Below the pieces are notes generated by a model. That model was not told the origin of the DNA. It saw nothing but the letters and a program-made list of their open reading frames with translations, and did not search any database. A DNA stretch of 64,000 bases. Source: Ascaphus truei (taxonomy: Eukaryota; Chordata; Amphibia; Anura; Ascaphidae). The position numbers and the translations under genes are program-made. This document shows positions 23,213 to 34,956 of the stretch, one piece after another (position 1 is the stretch's first letter; each line of letters opens with the position of its first letter). The DNA lies in contig WSYH01002425.1 of the NCBI GenBank assembly GCA_036426205.1, positions 23,246-87,245 of the forward strand, written 5' to 3'.

Positions 23213-23905
23213 TTAGGCAGGTGTGAGATAATAAGTATTAAGGAATAAAGTCAAGATGGCTATGAAGGTATGGGCACACCAGTCGGGGGTTAATTTGCAA
23301 ATGTGAACCAAAGATACAAAGCAGTGAGACCGCAGCCACATCAACCATTGATCAATAATAGTCCCAATAATGCTAACCTGACCCGACCGGTAATCCTGCC
23401 ACCTTTTCAGCCGTGTATTGCAATGAAGCAAAAAATCCCCTCCAACCTGTATAAGGCAGGGGAATCCCAGCTGCAGAGAAATCAAAGAACCTGGGTGCTC
23501 CTTCCGCTGATCTGCCGGTGGACACCGCAACTCATCTGCTGCCTGGCGTGTATGCCAAACCCTCAGCTCACCGATGTTGATGACGTAGGGGCTGCGTCTC
23601 CGAAAGCCACGGCCGCGCTGTACTGGGGTCCCACGGGTGGTGCGATCAAGCCCCATGGATTGACACTGGGGACTCAATACCTCGAGGCAACCACCGCGGC
23701 TGTGACTCAGGCAGATGACGTGTACGACAGTGTCACAGAGCTCGCCGGCTGTGTTGCACGGGGTCCCCGGGTTAGAGCGCTCCAACCCTCCGATCACACC
23801 TGGGTCTGCCTCCAGAAAGAAACGGCCGTGCCGGGACATTGGGGTACTGCCTGCAGGGTGTTGTGTAGCGCAGATCAGCTGGATACCGCCTCCGTTCAGT
23901 GTTGA
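23213..23905. other. Overlapping long ORFs in the PLE terminal region
   Basis: A 208-codon frame (minus, 23839-23213) and a 200-codon frame (plus, 23303-23905) overlap almost completely. Neither resembles a family I know. The region is GC-rich and lies in the PLE terminal repeat, so most likely both are by-products of low stop density. Copy 3 of this PLE lacks the segment, ending at 31202. Confidence 0.4.
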
Positions 23906-24082
23906 TAGTAAACACCTGTAGCCTCAGAGAATGCTGTGTTTGCCATACCAAATAGGAAGAGTAGGCAGATAAGACCCTTCAGTAGGACGGGATGGATGGT
24001 CAGACTCCTAGTACACTACAAGCTAGTAAAATAAAAACTTTATTAAGAAAAAAAGGATAGGACATCATAGTAGAACCACTCT

Positions 24083-24120
24083 AACGCGTTTCATCCCTAG
24101 CATGGGACTTTATCAAAGAG
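24083..24120 (-). ncRNA. Hammerhead-like motif, mutated core
   Basis: Minus strand: TTGATAA in place of CUGANGA, stem II GTCCC-ATGCTA-GGGAT, GAAA, then CGCGTT. Stem II is maintained with a different sequence from the 17966 motif. The first and eighth core positions are changed, so it is probably inactive. Confidence 0.45.
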
Positions 24121-26730
24121 TATATGGTTCAGTACACAGACACAACTTATATACATGTGAGCCACATCTGATTGGTCAAAACCAAATTGGAACAGCAGAT
24201 AGTAATAAAACACATGAATGAAAACATATTAACATGGCATGTCTGTGGTACAGCGAGAAAACTTCATAACACATGATGACTATAATCTACTAACCCAAAA
24301 AAGGGGGGAAGGAAAGAAAAATAAAAATAAAAATATATATAGAGATAAAAACAAACGAACATATTATAATGTCAAATACCCAAAAATTGGAAATTCTAAA
24401 AAGGAAAAAGGAAAAGACTATCAGGAGAGAAGAAGAATAAGAAAATAATCATGGGAGATAAAATCAACTATGCATAATTGGTACCGTTAAGATTAATGCA
24501 ATGGTACAGGTAAGTACAGATAATACAGTAATAAAATAGGTATTATTCTAATAAAAAAACATTTCAACTTATTCAAGTTGTTCTGTTATTATTCTGGAAT
24601 AGCAATAAGTAGCAGAAGGTTTTATACAAATGTCAGTAGTAAATGATATAGACATAATACAATGTATTATAATATTCTTCATACTCTATAAAAAATGTTT
24701 CAATTCCCAATCGGAGTCATTCCGGAGGGATAGAGAGTATTAAGAATATAAAATCCAATACATTTCTTTCTGATTTAATCTATTTCCCTGTTGCCTCCCT
24801 GTGGGTGACGGTGTTAGTATTGTCAATGGCTGTGAAGAGAAATTGCCATACCTCCCTAGGGCATTGGGTGAAATGTCTGGCAGACAGGATGGACGGGTAT
24901 TGTAGCTATGCGTAACCTCAAGATCTAATTGTGCGTCCCACATATCTGTGGCCGCATGCGCATAGAAGAACATATACAACGAAGGATGTATTGCAATTCA
25001 AAAAAGTCTTATATAAACTTCTTTGACCCATTTGAATAGGTTATAAATTTAGAAGGTAATGGTATGAAAAATTGAGCAATTTGCGCACTTTATGGAAACC
25101 TTTAGGTATGGTGCTAATATTAGCAGTTTTTAATTTGGAGTCAAACAAGCTAGGAGAAAAGATGGGAAGCTAGGGGTTTTTGCCTTACGGAAGGTAAATC
25201 TAGGGCCACTAGAGAATAGAGGGCCAAAATCCTCATCAAGGAGAAGAGTATGCCAATGTTTAGATATATCTTGGAAATAAGTTGAGATTGAGCATTATAA
25301 GTAGTTACAAAGAATGGAGTTTGTGTATTTTTAGAAGATATATTGTTAGAATTAGTTGATTTTAAAACCGGTTCTTGATCAAAGTATCTCTATCCATAGA
25401 GTCAGCTTATTTGAATGCTGACTCTACGTCTGTGTGGAATAGCCCCTGGATATAAATCTGTCAAAATTTCTTTTGATCTGACAGGGAAAATGTCATTGGT
25501 AGAAACAGAGTTTTTAATCTCATAAATTGAGAAACAGGAATATTCTATCAATGAGCGGGGATGACAAATCCGCGCATGAGAAGCATATTCCTGGAGTTCT
25601 TTTTGCGATAAATGTCGGTTTGAATACATCTCATTGTCAATATACAAGGTTAGATCTAAATAATGAATGTGATTAATATGGTGCTCATACGTGAATTTGA
25701 TATTATAATCATAGTATTTAAATAGTGAATAAATGAAAATAAAGAGTGCTCATCACCATCCCAAATAATATAGATCGTCAATATATCTCTTGTAAAAGAT
25801 GATATTTTGACGAAAGAGATTTTTAGAGTGATATAAATAAATGTGCCTCCCAAAAACCCTAAACAAAATTAGCATATGAAGGTGCAAAAACTCGTGCCCA
25901 TTGCAGTGCCTAATTTTGTAAATAAAAATGTGAATCAAATAGAAAGTAATTGTGCGTGAGTAAAAAGAATATTGATTCTTGTAAAAAAGTGCAATGATGA
26001 AACTGGATAATGTGGATAAATCGAGAAAAATATCGTATCGCTTTAAGACGTAGTTGTGATCAATAATGGAATACAGGGAGGAAACATCTAATGTCACCCA
26101 CCTGTATTATGTGCCATGTAACAGCCTGTAATTTGACAATGAGATCTGCTGTATCTCTAATATAGGAAGGAAGTAGAAAAACCAGGGGCTGTAAGGAATT
26201 TGTCCCACATACCGCGATAACCCATCTCCCAAGATCCAATGCTCGCCACTATTGGTCGTCCAGGAGGGTGTGACAGTAGAGATTTATGGATCTTTGGGAG
26301 AGGTGGAATACCGGAATCACGGGATGTGGACATTCGAAACTCACCTTCCTTCAACTGATAACATTTATTATATGATCCATTCATAGCCATCTTGACTTAT
26401 TCCTTAATAATTATTATTCTCACACCTGCCTAAAGACATTCCTAGTTACTGGACAGTGATTGCATTTTTTGTTTTTATATGATTGAGCATTGGAACCTTG
26501 GAGTTCACTCTCCATTTTTTCTCTACTATAGACCTTTTCTGTTTGCTACATATAATATTTACTCTTATTATTATTATATTTATATGATATCATTTAATTA
26601 TTAAGATATTGTTTATGATATACTTACAGATTTTCTTTGCAATTTACTATACAGGATAATTCCACAAGCGGTTACTATATATTTTTTTCATAATCTATTT
26701 TCATTAGGATATTTACATATAATTGAATTA

Positions 26731-27832
26731 TAATGGAAGAATCTATTGAAGATCATGCTGTTGTTTTATTAGAGAAGAAGAATTGATACATATGTTCGTT
26801 CATGTGGAGATAACACTAAACGCTCCAGGAAAGCTGCCGCACCTTTTTGATGGTATTTTAGATATCACTTGTGATGAACCGTCAGATTTGACACATTATT
26901 TTGTAAAATTAGAAAAATTACTTGTTATGAATATAAGACTCTGGTGGGATATTACCTCACAGAGAATTATATTAGATCTAATAGAATTCCCAGAGGTCTA
27001 CGCATTAAAAAGGTGGCCCTCATTTGGCTTCACTAGTAATAAAATTGAGAAAGAATGGGTTAAAATTTTGGATACATGTTCCATACAGCTTATGGAGTTG
27101 ATTATTCAACATAAAACATCAGGAAAAAACTAATACTTATGGGAAGAATAGCGAATCTTCAAAATAAGCTTAAACCATTTTCCAAAATGGAAACATTTAT
27201 CAAGAATGATAAAACTCTTCTTCTAATGTGGACTCTATTGAAGAGACTATTAGTGAGAAAAAAACCTTCTAAATTTGAGAGAGACGCATTGAATTATATC
27301 AAAAAGCCAAGTATACTGTTGGCAAAAACCAAGCCTACTAAGGAATTTATAGGTCTAGTACACCCAGGGGCAAACAAAAACAATCAAAAAAACTGGTCTA
27401 ATAATAATCCCAACAAATCTATTTTAAAGAACCATAGAGGGGAGCGTCTAGTTTTGACTCAGATGTCTAAGATTACGAGGCAAAGGTCCCAATCAGTGTC
27501 CTTTGATAGATTTACAGACACTTAGGGATGATCGTGGAGCAACGGGCTATGAATCTAGAGCTCAAACTAACTACGTTTCAGTCCAAAGCTCCCAAATCAT
27601 CTGGCCAACCCTCCTCGGCTTTTTTACAGTCAAACCCCAGAGGCCGAGGAGAACACGAAGGTCCAGAGGAAAACAACGAAAGCAGAGGCAGATCCAGAGA
27701 GAGAAATACGAAATAAATTCCCCTGATAATGTTATCAATTTGTCAGATGTAGATCGTTCTTTGGATCAGCTTAACTTTGAACAAGGGATAGGGTTCGCCT
27801 ACGAACTTTCATTTATTCCAAACAGTAATTGA
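26731..27832 (+). pseudogene. PLE N-terminal ORF region, frameshifted
   Basis: An ATG at 26733 opens MEESIEDHAVVLLEKKN and stop. The adjoining frames 26783-27133, 27139-27525 and 27503-27832 carry the region upstream of the RT core. NIRLWWDITSQRI followed by a charged ..EKEWVKILDTCSIQLMELII matches in style the segment that precedes RT in vertebrate PLEs. Lys/Arg-rich ends suggest nucleic-acid binding. No known domain beyond the PLE resemblance. Not intact. Confidence 0.6.
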
Positions 27833-28122
27833 TCTCCAAAATTTTACTCGCAAGCTCTCCTTAAAGAAACTATTTTCCACACGAAATCGTTTATTAGGCA
27901 CAGTGTTGATGTGGTTCCCTCAGAATCTACAAATTGATAATAAACCATAAATTTACTAAATTTTCAAGAAAATTGTGCTATCAATGAAATGAAAATTTGT
28001 TAGAGTCACAAGGAGAGCCTTTTAAATACTTTTGTTCAACCATTCTTTGGTCTGAAGACTCTGGGTATCGAAAAAAATCTTTATTTTGCCCAAACTACAA
28101 CAGAGGCCATCCATAACCACGG

Positions 28123-30000
28123 TTGAACATTTGGTCGAACGAGATTAAAATTACTCTCCCAGGCTTTTCCTATTCCAATGTTAATACTGGCAATTTGTCT
28201 TATACAGAGATTAACAAATTGATTCCATTAAGAAAAAATCATAACATTTTGAGTAAGAATGCAGATAAAGGGGAGCTTTGGTTGTATTATCCTCTGACCA
28301 ATACAACAAAGAAGCACTAAGACAACTATATGATGCTAATTCTATCAACCTTTAAAAGAAGACCCCTACTTCAAAATATGCCTTGGAATTTACAGAATTG
28401 TTGTCCCTCGGGAGGATTCTAAATGGTATCAGTTGAAGGAATGTGGAGTTTCTGAATTGTCCACATCCCGTGATTCCGGTATTCACCATCTCCCAAAGAT
28501 CCATAAATCGCTAGTCAACCCCCTGGACGACCAATAGTGGCGAGCATTGGATCTTTGGGAGATGGGTTATCGCGGTAATGTGGACAAATTCTTACAGCCC
28601 CCTGGTTTTCTACTTCCTTCCTATATTAGAGATACAGCAGATCTCATGTCAAATTACAGGCTGTTACATGGCACAAGAATACAGGTGGGTGACATTAGAT
28701 GTTTCCTCCCTGTATTCCATTATTGATCACAACCACGGTCTTAAAGCGATACGATATTTTCTCGATTATCCACATTATCAGTTTACATTGCACTTTTTTA
28801 CAGAATCAATATCTTTTTACTCACGCACAATTACTTTCTATTTGATTCACATTTTTATTTACAAAAATAGGCACTGCAATGGGCACGAGTTTTGCACCTT
28901 CATATGCTAATTTGTTTATGGGTTTTTGGGAGGCACAAATTTATTTATCACTCTAAAATCTCTTTCGTCAAAATACACTGGCGACAACTTTATTCGAGCT
29001 CGGCTAGTCCCACGAATCGGGTTATACCCGGGTGTATTGAGGTTTGTGATCTGTTTTCTGCCCTAGTGCATGAGGTATTTTCCAGGCAGGGATTGAAGCA
29101 TTTTATTCCCGCTGGCTGCAATACTGCACAGTATAATATAATATGCAACATTATGAATTTATGCATTTGGTAGACACGCGAAGCATAGAGCCTATTAAAT
29201 CTAATCATTACATTTAACAGATCAGCCGCCCGTCAGCCAGGCATGAACCAGGCGTGGGAAGGCAAACGCAACGGGGCTGTCAGAGGTGAGAGCGGCGCAT
29301 TCAGGTATCTGCCAGGTACAAACTGGGTATTTGCTCGAATAAAGTGTGTCGGTGCAGTGTCATCTTTTACAAGAGATATATTGACGATCTTATATTAATT
29401 TGGGATGGTGATGAGCACTCTTTATTTTCATTTATTCACTATTTAAATACTAATGATTATAATATCAAATTCACGTATGAGCACAATATTAATCACTTCA
29501 TTATTTAGATCTAACCTTGTATTGACAATGAGAGTTTATTTCAAAACCGACATTTATCGCAAAAAGAACTCCAGGAATATGTTCTCAATGCGCGGAGTTG
29601 TCATCCCCGCTCATTGATAAGGAATATTCCTGGTTCTCAATTATGAGATTAAAAAGACTCTGTTCTACCAATGACATTTTCCTGTCAAGACAAAAAGAAA
29701 TGTTTGACAGATTTATAGCCAGGGGCTATTCCACACAAAGACGTAGAGTCAGCATTCAATAAAGCTGACTCTATGGATAGAGATACTTTGATTCAAAGAA
29801 CCGGTTTAAAATCAACTAATTCTAACAATATATCTTCTAAAAATACACAAACTCCATTCTTTGTAACTACTTATAGTGCTCAATCTCAATTTATTTCCAA
29901 GATAATATCTAAAACATGGCATACTCTTCTCCTTGATGAGGATATTGGCCCTCATTATCTAGTGGCCTAGATTTACCTTCCGTAAGGCAAAAACCCTAGC
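28123..30000 (+). pseudogene. PLE reverse transcriptase, decayed and split by a MITE
   Basis: Fragments in order: LSKNADKGE (RT1, about 28240), the PLPKIHKS-type block out of frame near 28490, WVTLDVSSLYSIIDHN (catalytic region A, about 28690), and a GTAMGT/FAPSYAN-type block near 28875-28915, frameshifted. MITE A (28976-29357) follows, then the IDD region near 29370 and downstream RT to about 29970. Each part matches the minus half at 24.7-26.4 kb. Confidence 0.85.
28976..29357. mobile_element. TA-flanked MITE, family A copy 2 (empty site known)
   Basis: 382 bp, ends CACTGGCGACA... and ..GTCGGTGCAG. The left flank is CAAAATA and the right flank TGTCATC. The paralogous PLE half near 25800, on the minus strand, has CAAAATATCATC without the insert. 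The target is therefore TA, duplicated on insertion, the right copy since changed to TG. Confidence 0.95.
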
Positions 30001-30179
30001 TTCCCATCTTTCTCCTAGTCTGTTTGACTCCAAATTAAAAACTGCTAATATTAGCACCATACCTAAAGGTTTCCATAAAGCGCAAATTGCTCAATGTCAA
30101 TACGCATTACCTTCTAAATTTATAACCTATTCAAATGGGTCAAAGAAAGTTTTATATTTAGACTTTTTTGAATTGCAAT

Positions 30180-30480
30180 ACATCCTTCGTTGTATATGTT
30201 CTTCTATGCGCATGCGGCCACAGATATGTGGGACAATTAGATCTTTGAGGTTACGCATAGCTGAACTACCCGTCTGATCAAGAGGAAAGACTTAGTCCAT
30301 CCGGTCTCCATACATTTCACCAACTGGCCCTAGGGGAGTGTTTGGCAATTTTCCTTTCACAGCCATTGAACATATACCCCGTACCCCAGGGAGGCCCAGG
30401 GAGAAGAGATTAAATCAGAAAGAAATGTATTGGATTATATTCTTAATCTCTCTATCCCTCCGGAATGAACTCCGATTGGG
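30180..30480 (+). pseudogene. PLE GIY-YIG endonuclease, decayed
   Basis: ICGTIRSLRLRIAE (about 30218-30262) corresponds to the YVG..R.LR.RI.EH part of the GIY-YIG core, and RLNQKEMYWII (about 30410-30440) to the conserved tail. Frameshifts separate the pieces. Confidence 0.7.
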
Positions 30481-31062
30481 AATTGAAACATTTTTTATAG
30501 AGGTATGAAGAATATTATAAACATTGTATTATGTCTATATCATTTACTACTGACATTTGTATAAAACCTTCTGCTATATTGTCTTCCAGGAAATAATAAC
30601 AGACAAACTTGAATAAGTTAGAAATGTATTTTATTAAGAATAATACCTATTTGTATTACTGTATTATCTGTACTTACCTGTACCATTGCCTTAATACTTA
30701 ACGGTACCAATTATGCATAGTTGATTTTATCTCCCATGATTATTCTATTTCTTCTTCTCTTCCATGATAGTCTTTTCCTTTTTCCTTATTTAGAATTTCC
30801 AATTTTTGGGTATTTGACATTATAATATGTTCGTTGTTTTTAATCTCTATATATATTTTTTATTTTTTTTCTTCTTCCCCCCTTTTGGTTAGGATTATAT
30901 AGTTCATCATGTGTTATGAAGTTTCTCGCTGTACCACAGACATGCCAGTGTTAATATGTTTTATTCATGTGTTTATTACTATCTGCTGTGTCCAATTTGG
31001 TTTTGACCAATCAGATGTGGCTCACATGTATATAAGTTGTGTTGTGTACTGAACCATATAAT

Positions 31063-31100
31063 CTTTGATTAAGTCCCATGCTAGGGTGAAACGCGTTAGG
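31063..31100 (+). ncRNA. Hammerhead-like motif, mutated core
   Basis: TTGATTA, stem II GTCCC-ATGCTA-GGG, then TGAAACGCGTTAGG. Paralogue of the 24083 motif, with one base of stem II lost. Confidence 0.42.
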
Positions 31101-31202
31101 TGGTTCTACTATGATGTCCTACCTTTTTTTCTTAATAAAGTAATTTTATTTTACTAGCTTGTAGTGTTACTAGGAGTAGTGACCATCCGCCTTTTCTACC
31201 TC

Positions 31203-31487
31203 TTATATTGCATTATAGGTTATGTGTTGGGTTATATGCTGCGTGTGTATTAATATGAAGAGTGCTAAGGTTATCGTGCATATAGTAAAGTTGGTTACAT
31301 CATACATGTGTGTGTATATGTTTCTTGCCCAGGGGAATCTCACATCACGGGGATCCTGGGTAAGTGGAGGCGCTGCGCTATAAGTGTTACCCCAGGCTCC
31401 CAGCTAGCGGAGGCTCAGATCTCCTGGAGCCACAGGTTGTGTACAGTGACCAGTAGTCTCTTTGGGAGCATCAGAAAAAGGGCTACA
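31203..31487 (+). mobile_element. Solo-LTR-like unit, right part
   Basis: Continues the 22225-23115 unit after the 16-bp PLE target duplication. Segments CACGGGGATCCTGGGTAAGT and CTCAGATCTCCTGGAGCCAC match the minus copy at 57380-57480. It ends AAAAAGGGCTACA followed by TATA. Confidence 0.78.
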
Positions 31488-31860
31488 TATAAAATACAAA
31501 AAAATCTGCAGCACTCACCACGAAGATGTACTGTATTCAATCAAGAATGTTAATACACCCCATGAAAACAACCAAAAACTGACCGAGCAATGTTTGGGAC
31601 AACTCTGGGTCCTTTCTCAAACTCAGTTTTTGGTTGTTTTATCATGTGCAGTAAAAGAGGCATGCTTCCATCCTGCCATCCTAGGACGCTTCGTTTGGAT
31701 CCGTGCTGCTGGGTTAGTGATTGAGTACATCTCATATATGCTTTTATTCAACCTCCGTTTGTGAGTGCGCATTTTATATTTTTTCCAGTCCGATAAAATT
31801 ATTTTTAAACTTTAACACACTAGGAGAGCGCCTGTTTTCTTTTTGTCTTTTTGCAAGATC
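31488..31860 (+). mobile_element. Probable PLE terminal fragment with hairpin
   Basis: AAAACAACCAAAAACTGA (31565) pairs with TCAGTTTTTGGTTGTTTT (31624-31641). The 3' edge GGAGAGCGCCTGTTTTCTTTTTG resembles the GCGC-plus-T-run terminus of the PLEs here. No coding part. Confidence 0.4.
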
Positions 31861-31867
31861 AGTGAGT

Positions 31868-31868
<1 letters not shown>

Positions 31869-31900
<32 letters not shown>

Positions 31901-31945
31901 TATATATATTATATTAGATATATATATATATATATATATTTAATG
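31869..31945. repeat. (TA)n tract
   Basis: About 75 bp of nearly pure TA. Confidence 0.9.
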
Positions 31946-32396
31946 CCCTGTAAAAGTTGCACTTCAGAGGAGTGTGATGTGAAATCTTAAATTGTTTGTA
32001 AAGAAAATGACAAACCAAACTCACATTCACATATCTCTTTAAAAGGGAATGTGTTGTGACATTTCCTGTTAAAAATTTACGATGAAGGGAATAAGAAAAC
32101 AAATGAAAAAGGAGACTTTCCAAAACATGGTATGAGTCAGGGCTTTAGTCATCATGCACGCGTACATAGTACAAATTTAGACCTTTTAGAATGCTGAAGA
32201 TTTTATCTTGTTTAGAGTTTAATTTTTTTTTTCTTATGATAACATAAGTGCATTATTGGTCCACTTTCTAGCTATTGCCGTTACAGATGTACTGTAGCAA
32301 AGGTTATTGCTGCAATGCTGAATATTGCATTATAACATAGAAAATCTCAGTTATTTCATTGGATTCAATGGCAGTGATCATGCCAAATATTGCAGA

Positions 32397-32903
32397 CAGG
32401 GCCGCCAAAAGGGGGGGCTGCCGGTGCTGACATCCCGGCCCTGTGAGTCAGTGGGCCGTGCCCTTTTTATTAAAAAAAGTCAAACAAAAAAAATGGCGGC
32501 GGCACACCGCGTGCGCATGCGCAGGGAAAGCAGGTTGTCTGGCCTGTGCCTGTGGGCCCGCTCACCCCCCCCGCTCCACCCCCCCGCTCCCAACGTGGAA
32601 CAGAGAGGAAGTGCCATGGAGGGCCCTCGCGCGCCAACCCAGGTTCCCCCCGCGTGCCCGCCTCCATCCGCGGATTCTGCAGTCTCGCCCCCCCCAAGCC
32701 ACCCACCTCCCGTGCCCCCCCTCAGTTTTTTTCCGTATTACAATAAGAAAAAAACAGTTAAGTAAAAGTTGCGCGCTAAAATGTTTTTTTCGTAGTAGGT
32801 GTGCTATGGGTTCGGGGTTCGGGGGGTGGGGTGGGGAGAAAGGGGGCTGCTCCTTTCATCCTTTCATTTGTCCAGGGCCCCATGATTTCTGTTGATGGGC
32901 CTG
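32397..32903. mobile_element. hAT-type non-autonomous element, CpG-rich
   Basis: 507 bp with ends CAGGGCCGCCA.. and ..TGATGGGCCTG as terminal inverted repeats starting CAGG. Both sides carry the identical 8-bp sequence ATTGCAGA (32389-32396 and 32904-32911), the target duplication length of hAT transposons. The interior is C-rich with a CGCGTGCGCATGCGCAG palindrome. Its open frames are compositional. Confidence 0.92.
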
Positions 32904-33174
32904 ATTGCAGAATTTCCCACCATAACGTGCCAGCGTTTACAATAACCTCTGCTACATCTTTATGTTTACATGCATTATTCATGTATTTATGGCCACTGTG
33001 GCTAATAAAAAGATTAATAGATTTGGATATTTGCCCCTTTTTACATAAAGTGTCGGGAATATATTGAAATTCCATACTGTATATACTTATATCTTCAATA
33101 GAAAAGTAGACCCAATTGGGTTATTAGAAAAAGGGGGTAAATTGAACAAATCCCCATCATTATTACAGTTTCCA

Positions 33175-33463
33175 CTTTTTGCCTAAACCCTCATACAAAT
33201 TAGGTATCCTCTTTCAACTATCATGCATACTCAATTTTTCATTGAATTAAGCAATATTTGAAAAAAAAAATGTTCAAAGTGCAACACTTATTTTTGGTGA
33301 AGGGGGTGCCAATGTATTGTGGATAAATGATATAAAATATGTCAAGTATCAATATACAGTAACTACAAAAATACTTTTTAGCTTCATATAAAAGCTTAAT
33401 TGTTCTGCTGTATTTCATTTTACTATTACAAATATCAAATTGTTCTTCCTACTAATTATATGC
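33175..33463 (+). repeat. Dispersed repeat E, copy 1
   Basis: About 290 bp nearly identical to the complement of 47375-47663, from GCCTAAACCCTCATACAAAT to TTACAAATATCAAATTGTTC. A further fragment (CCTAATTCATGTAGGTTTAGGCAAAC region, about 34695-34725) is present. Class unknown. Confidence 0.8.
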
Positions 33464-34736
33464 CAAGGGGCCATTCTGGCTCATAAAAATGAAACATTTT
33501 GATACAATTATGCAACTAATGACAAACTAAAGGTCAACATTTTTTTATACACATGTATTGCTAAAAGATTAAAGAAGCAGCAGAAAGTGAAGGATGAGGG
33601 GAGGGTCTAACCTGGTGAATAGAATTACATATACAGTAATTAAACTAGAGATAGGAGAAAAGAGGCTGAGGGCGAGTGAGCATTTTACTATCTTTAGTAG
33701 GATTAGCAAAGTTGTATGGCTTAATTCACAAAATTCTTCATATCCTTCAACTTATTCAATACTGTACATCAGCGGTTTTGCTTGATTTTTATTCTAACTT
33801 TTAACATGACCAGTGACACTTCAACAATCATAACTATGGTATCCCTATTGATCAATGTATTTTTTGCCATTTTAACCAGTGCCCCTTTTGGGGGGGGGAT
33901 GCACATCAGTCACTGACCTTTAAATGACTAGTGCTGGTATACTGTAAGTAAATGTTTGATTTTAAGGGATTGCTTTAAACCCCGTCTACTTTGGTGTAGA
34001 CTGCCTGTACACCTAGGGGACTCCTCATCTGAAAATATTTAAATGACTGAAGAGCTTCCATAGTTGAGCCATTTCATACTTACAGTGATATGTCAGTGAT
34101 ATTCCAAGATTGTTGCATACAGTGAGCTAAGAGACTGGATTTCAACATTTCTATAGTTTATAAAAATGTTTTACAGTAGTTCCTACAGCACCAGTTTAAT
34201 TTGTGCTGAGAAAGACAATTATGTAATAAAGATAGTTGACATAAAGGAATAATTTCTTGTCTGAGTGTTGCTTAAAGAGATATTCTGTGATAGCAAAACA
34301 TGAGCTGAATGGGAGATGATGGGCATTTAGGTGCATTAACCAGTAAGGGAGCTTGATCAATTTGGGCTCATGTGACTGGTAACTGACTTTTTCTTTACTT
34401 TTTATATTTTGAAATGGAAGCACATGGGACAAAATACTTGAATAACAACTTGATACAGTGTCAGCTTCTATATGCTTTGAAGTCCCTACGCTATGCTTTA
34501 AAAAAGCATTTAAAATAAGGAAATCAAATACAGCACACCAAATAGCATGATGCAGTTTAAATTAAGCTTTTGTACCAAGGTAAAATATATGTTGATACGA
34601 TGGCCTGTATTATATATTCTATAATAAATTGGCCTTCACTTCATCAAAAAATATTGCTGTTCATTGCACATGCACGATAGCTGTGTCTAGAGACCTAATT
34701 CATGTAGGTTTAGGCAAACAGGGGAAATGTGGTAAT
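33464..34736. other. AT-rich intergenic DNA
   Basis: No supported gene. Contains several TACTGTA/TACAGTA heptamers (33632, 33760, 33940). Confidence 0.5.
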
Positions 34737-34784
34737 TATGTATGTATGTATGTATGTATGTATGTATGTATGTATGTATGTATG
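34737..34784. repeat. (TATG)n microsatellite
   Basis: About twelve TATG units joined to the tail end of an L2-like fragment, as expected for a simple repeat grown from a LINE 3' end. Confidence 0.95.
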
Positions 34785-34956
34785 TCTTTATTTATATAGC
34801 GCCATTAATGTACATAGCGCTTCACAATAGTAATACACGTGACAATATAAATAACAAATAGTACAAATAACAGATCATGGGAATAAGTGCTTCAGACATA
34901 AAAGTAACATTGTAGAAAAGGAGTCCCTGCTCCGAAGAGCTTACAATCTAATTGTA
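34785..34956 (-). mobile_element. L2-like LINE tail fragment
   Basis: Read on the minus strand: TTAGATTGTAAGCTCTTCGG...GAGCAGGGACTCC...GCGCTATGTACATTAATGG. Homologous to 1015-1160. Confidence 0.9.

Larger units (their letters stand above)
23116..26540 (-). mobile_element. PLE, minus-oriented half of a head-to-head pair
   Basis: Minus-strand RT fragments: 26390-26157 (STSRDSGIPPLPKIHKSLLS...GRPIVASI), 26097-25753 (VTLDVSSLYSIIDH region) and 25647-25402. A decayed endonuclease and tail follow (24979-24740). Then comes a terminal region with a hammerhead-like motif (24083-24120) and about 0.85 kb of GC-rich sequence. Ends of about 150 bp are inverted copies: 23116-23265 begins TAGAAAAAATGGAGAGTGAA and 26380-26530 is its complement. 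The RT lacks its 5' third. Confidence 0.85.
26541..31202 (+). mobile_element. PLE, plus-oriented half of a head-to-head pair
   Basis: Runs from a leader (26541-26730) through ORF1-like, RT and endonuclease regions to a 3' terminal region with a hammerhead-like motif (31063-31100). Together with the minus half it is bounded by the same 16-bp sequence TTATATTGCATTATAG at 23100-23115 and 31203-31218, so the pair entered as one unit. MITE A copy 2 interrupts it at 28976-29357. Confidence 0.88.
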
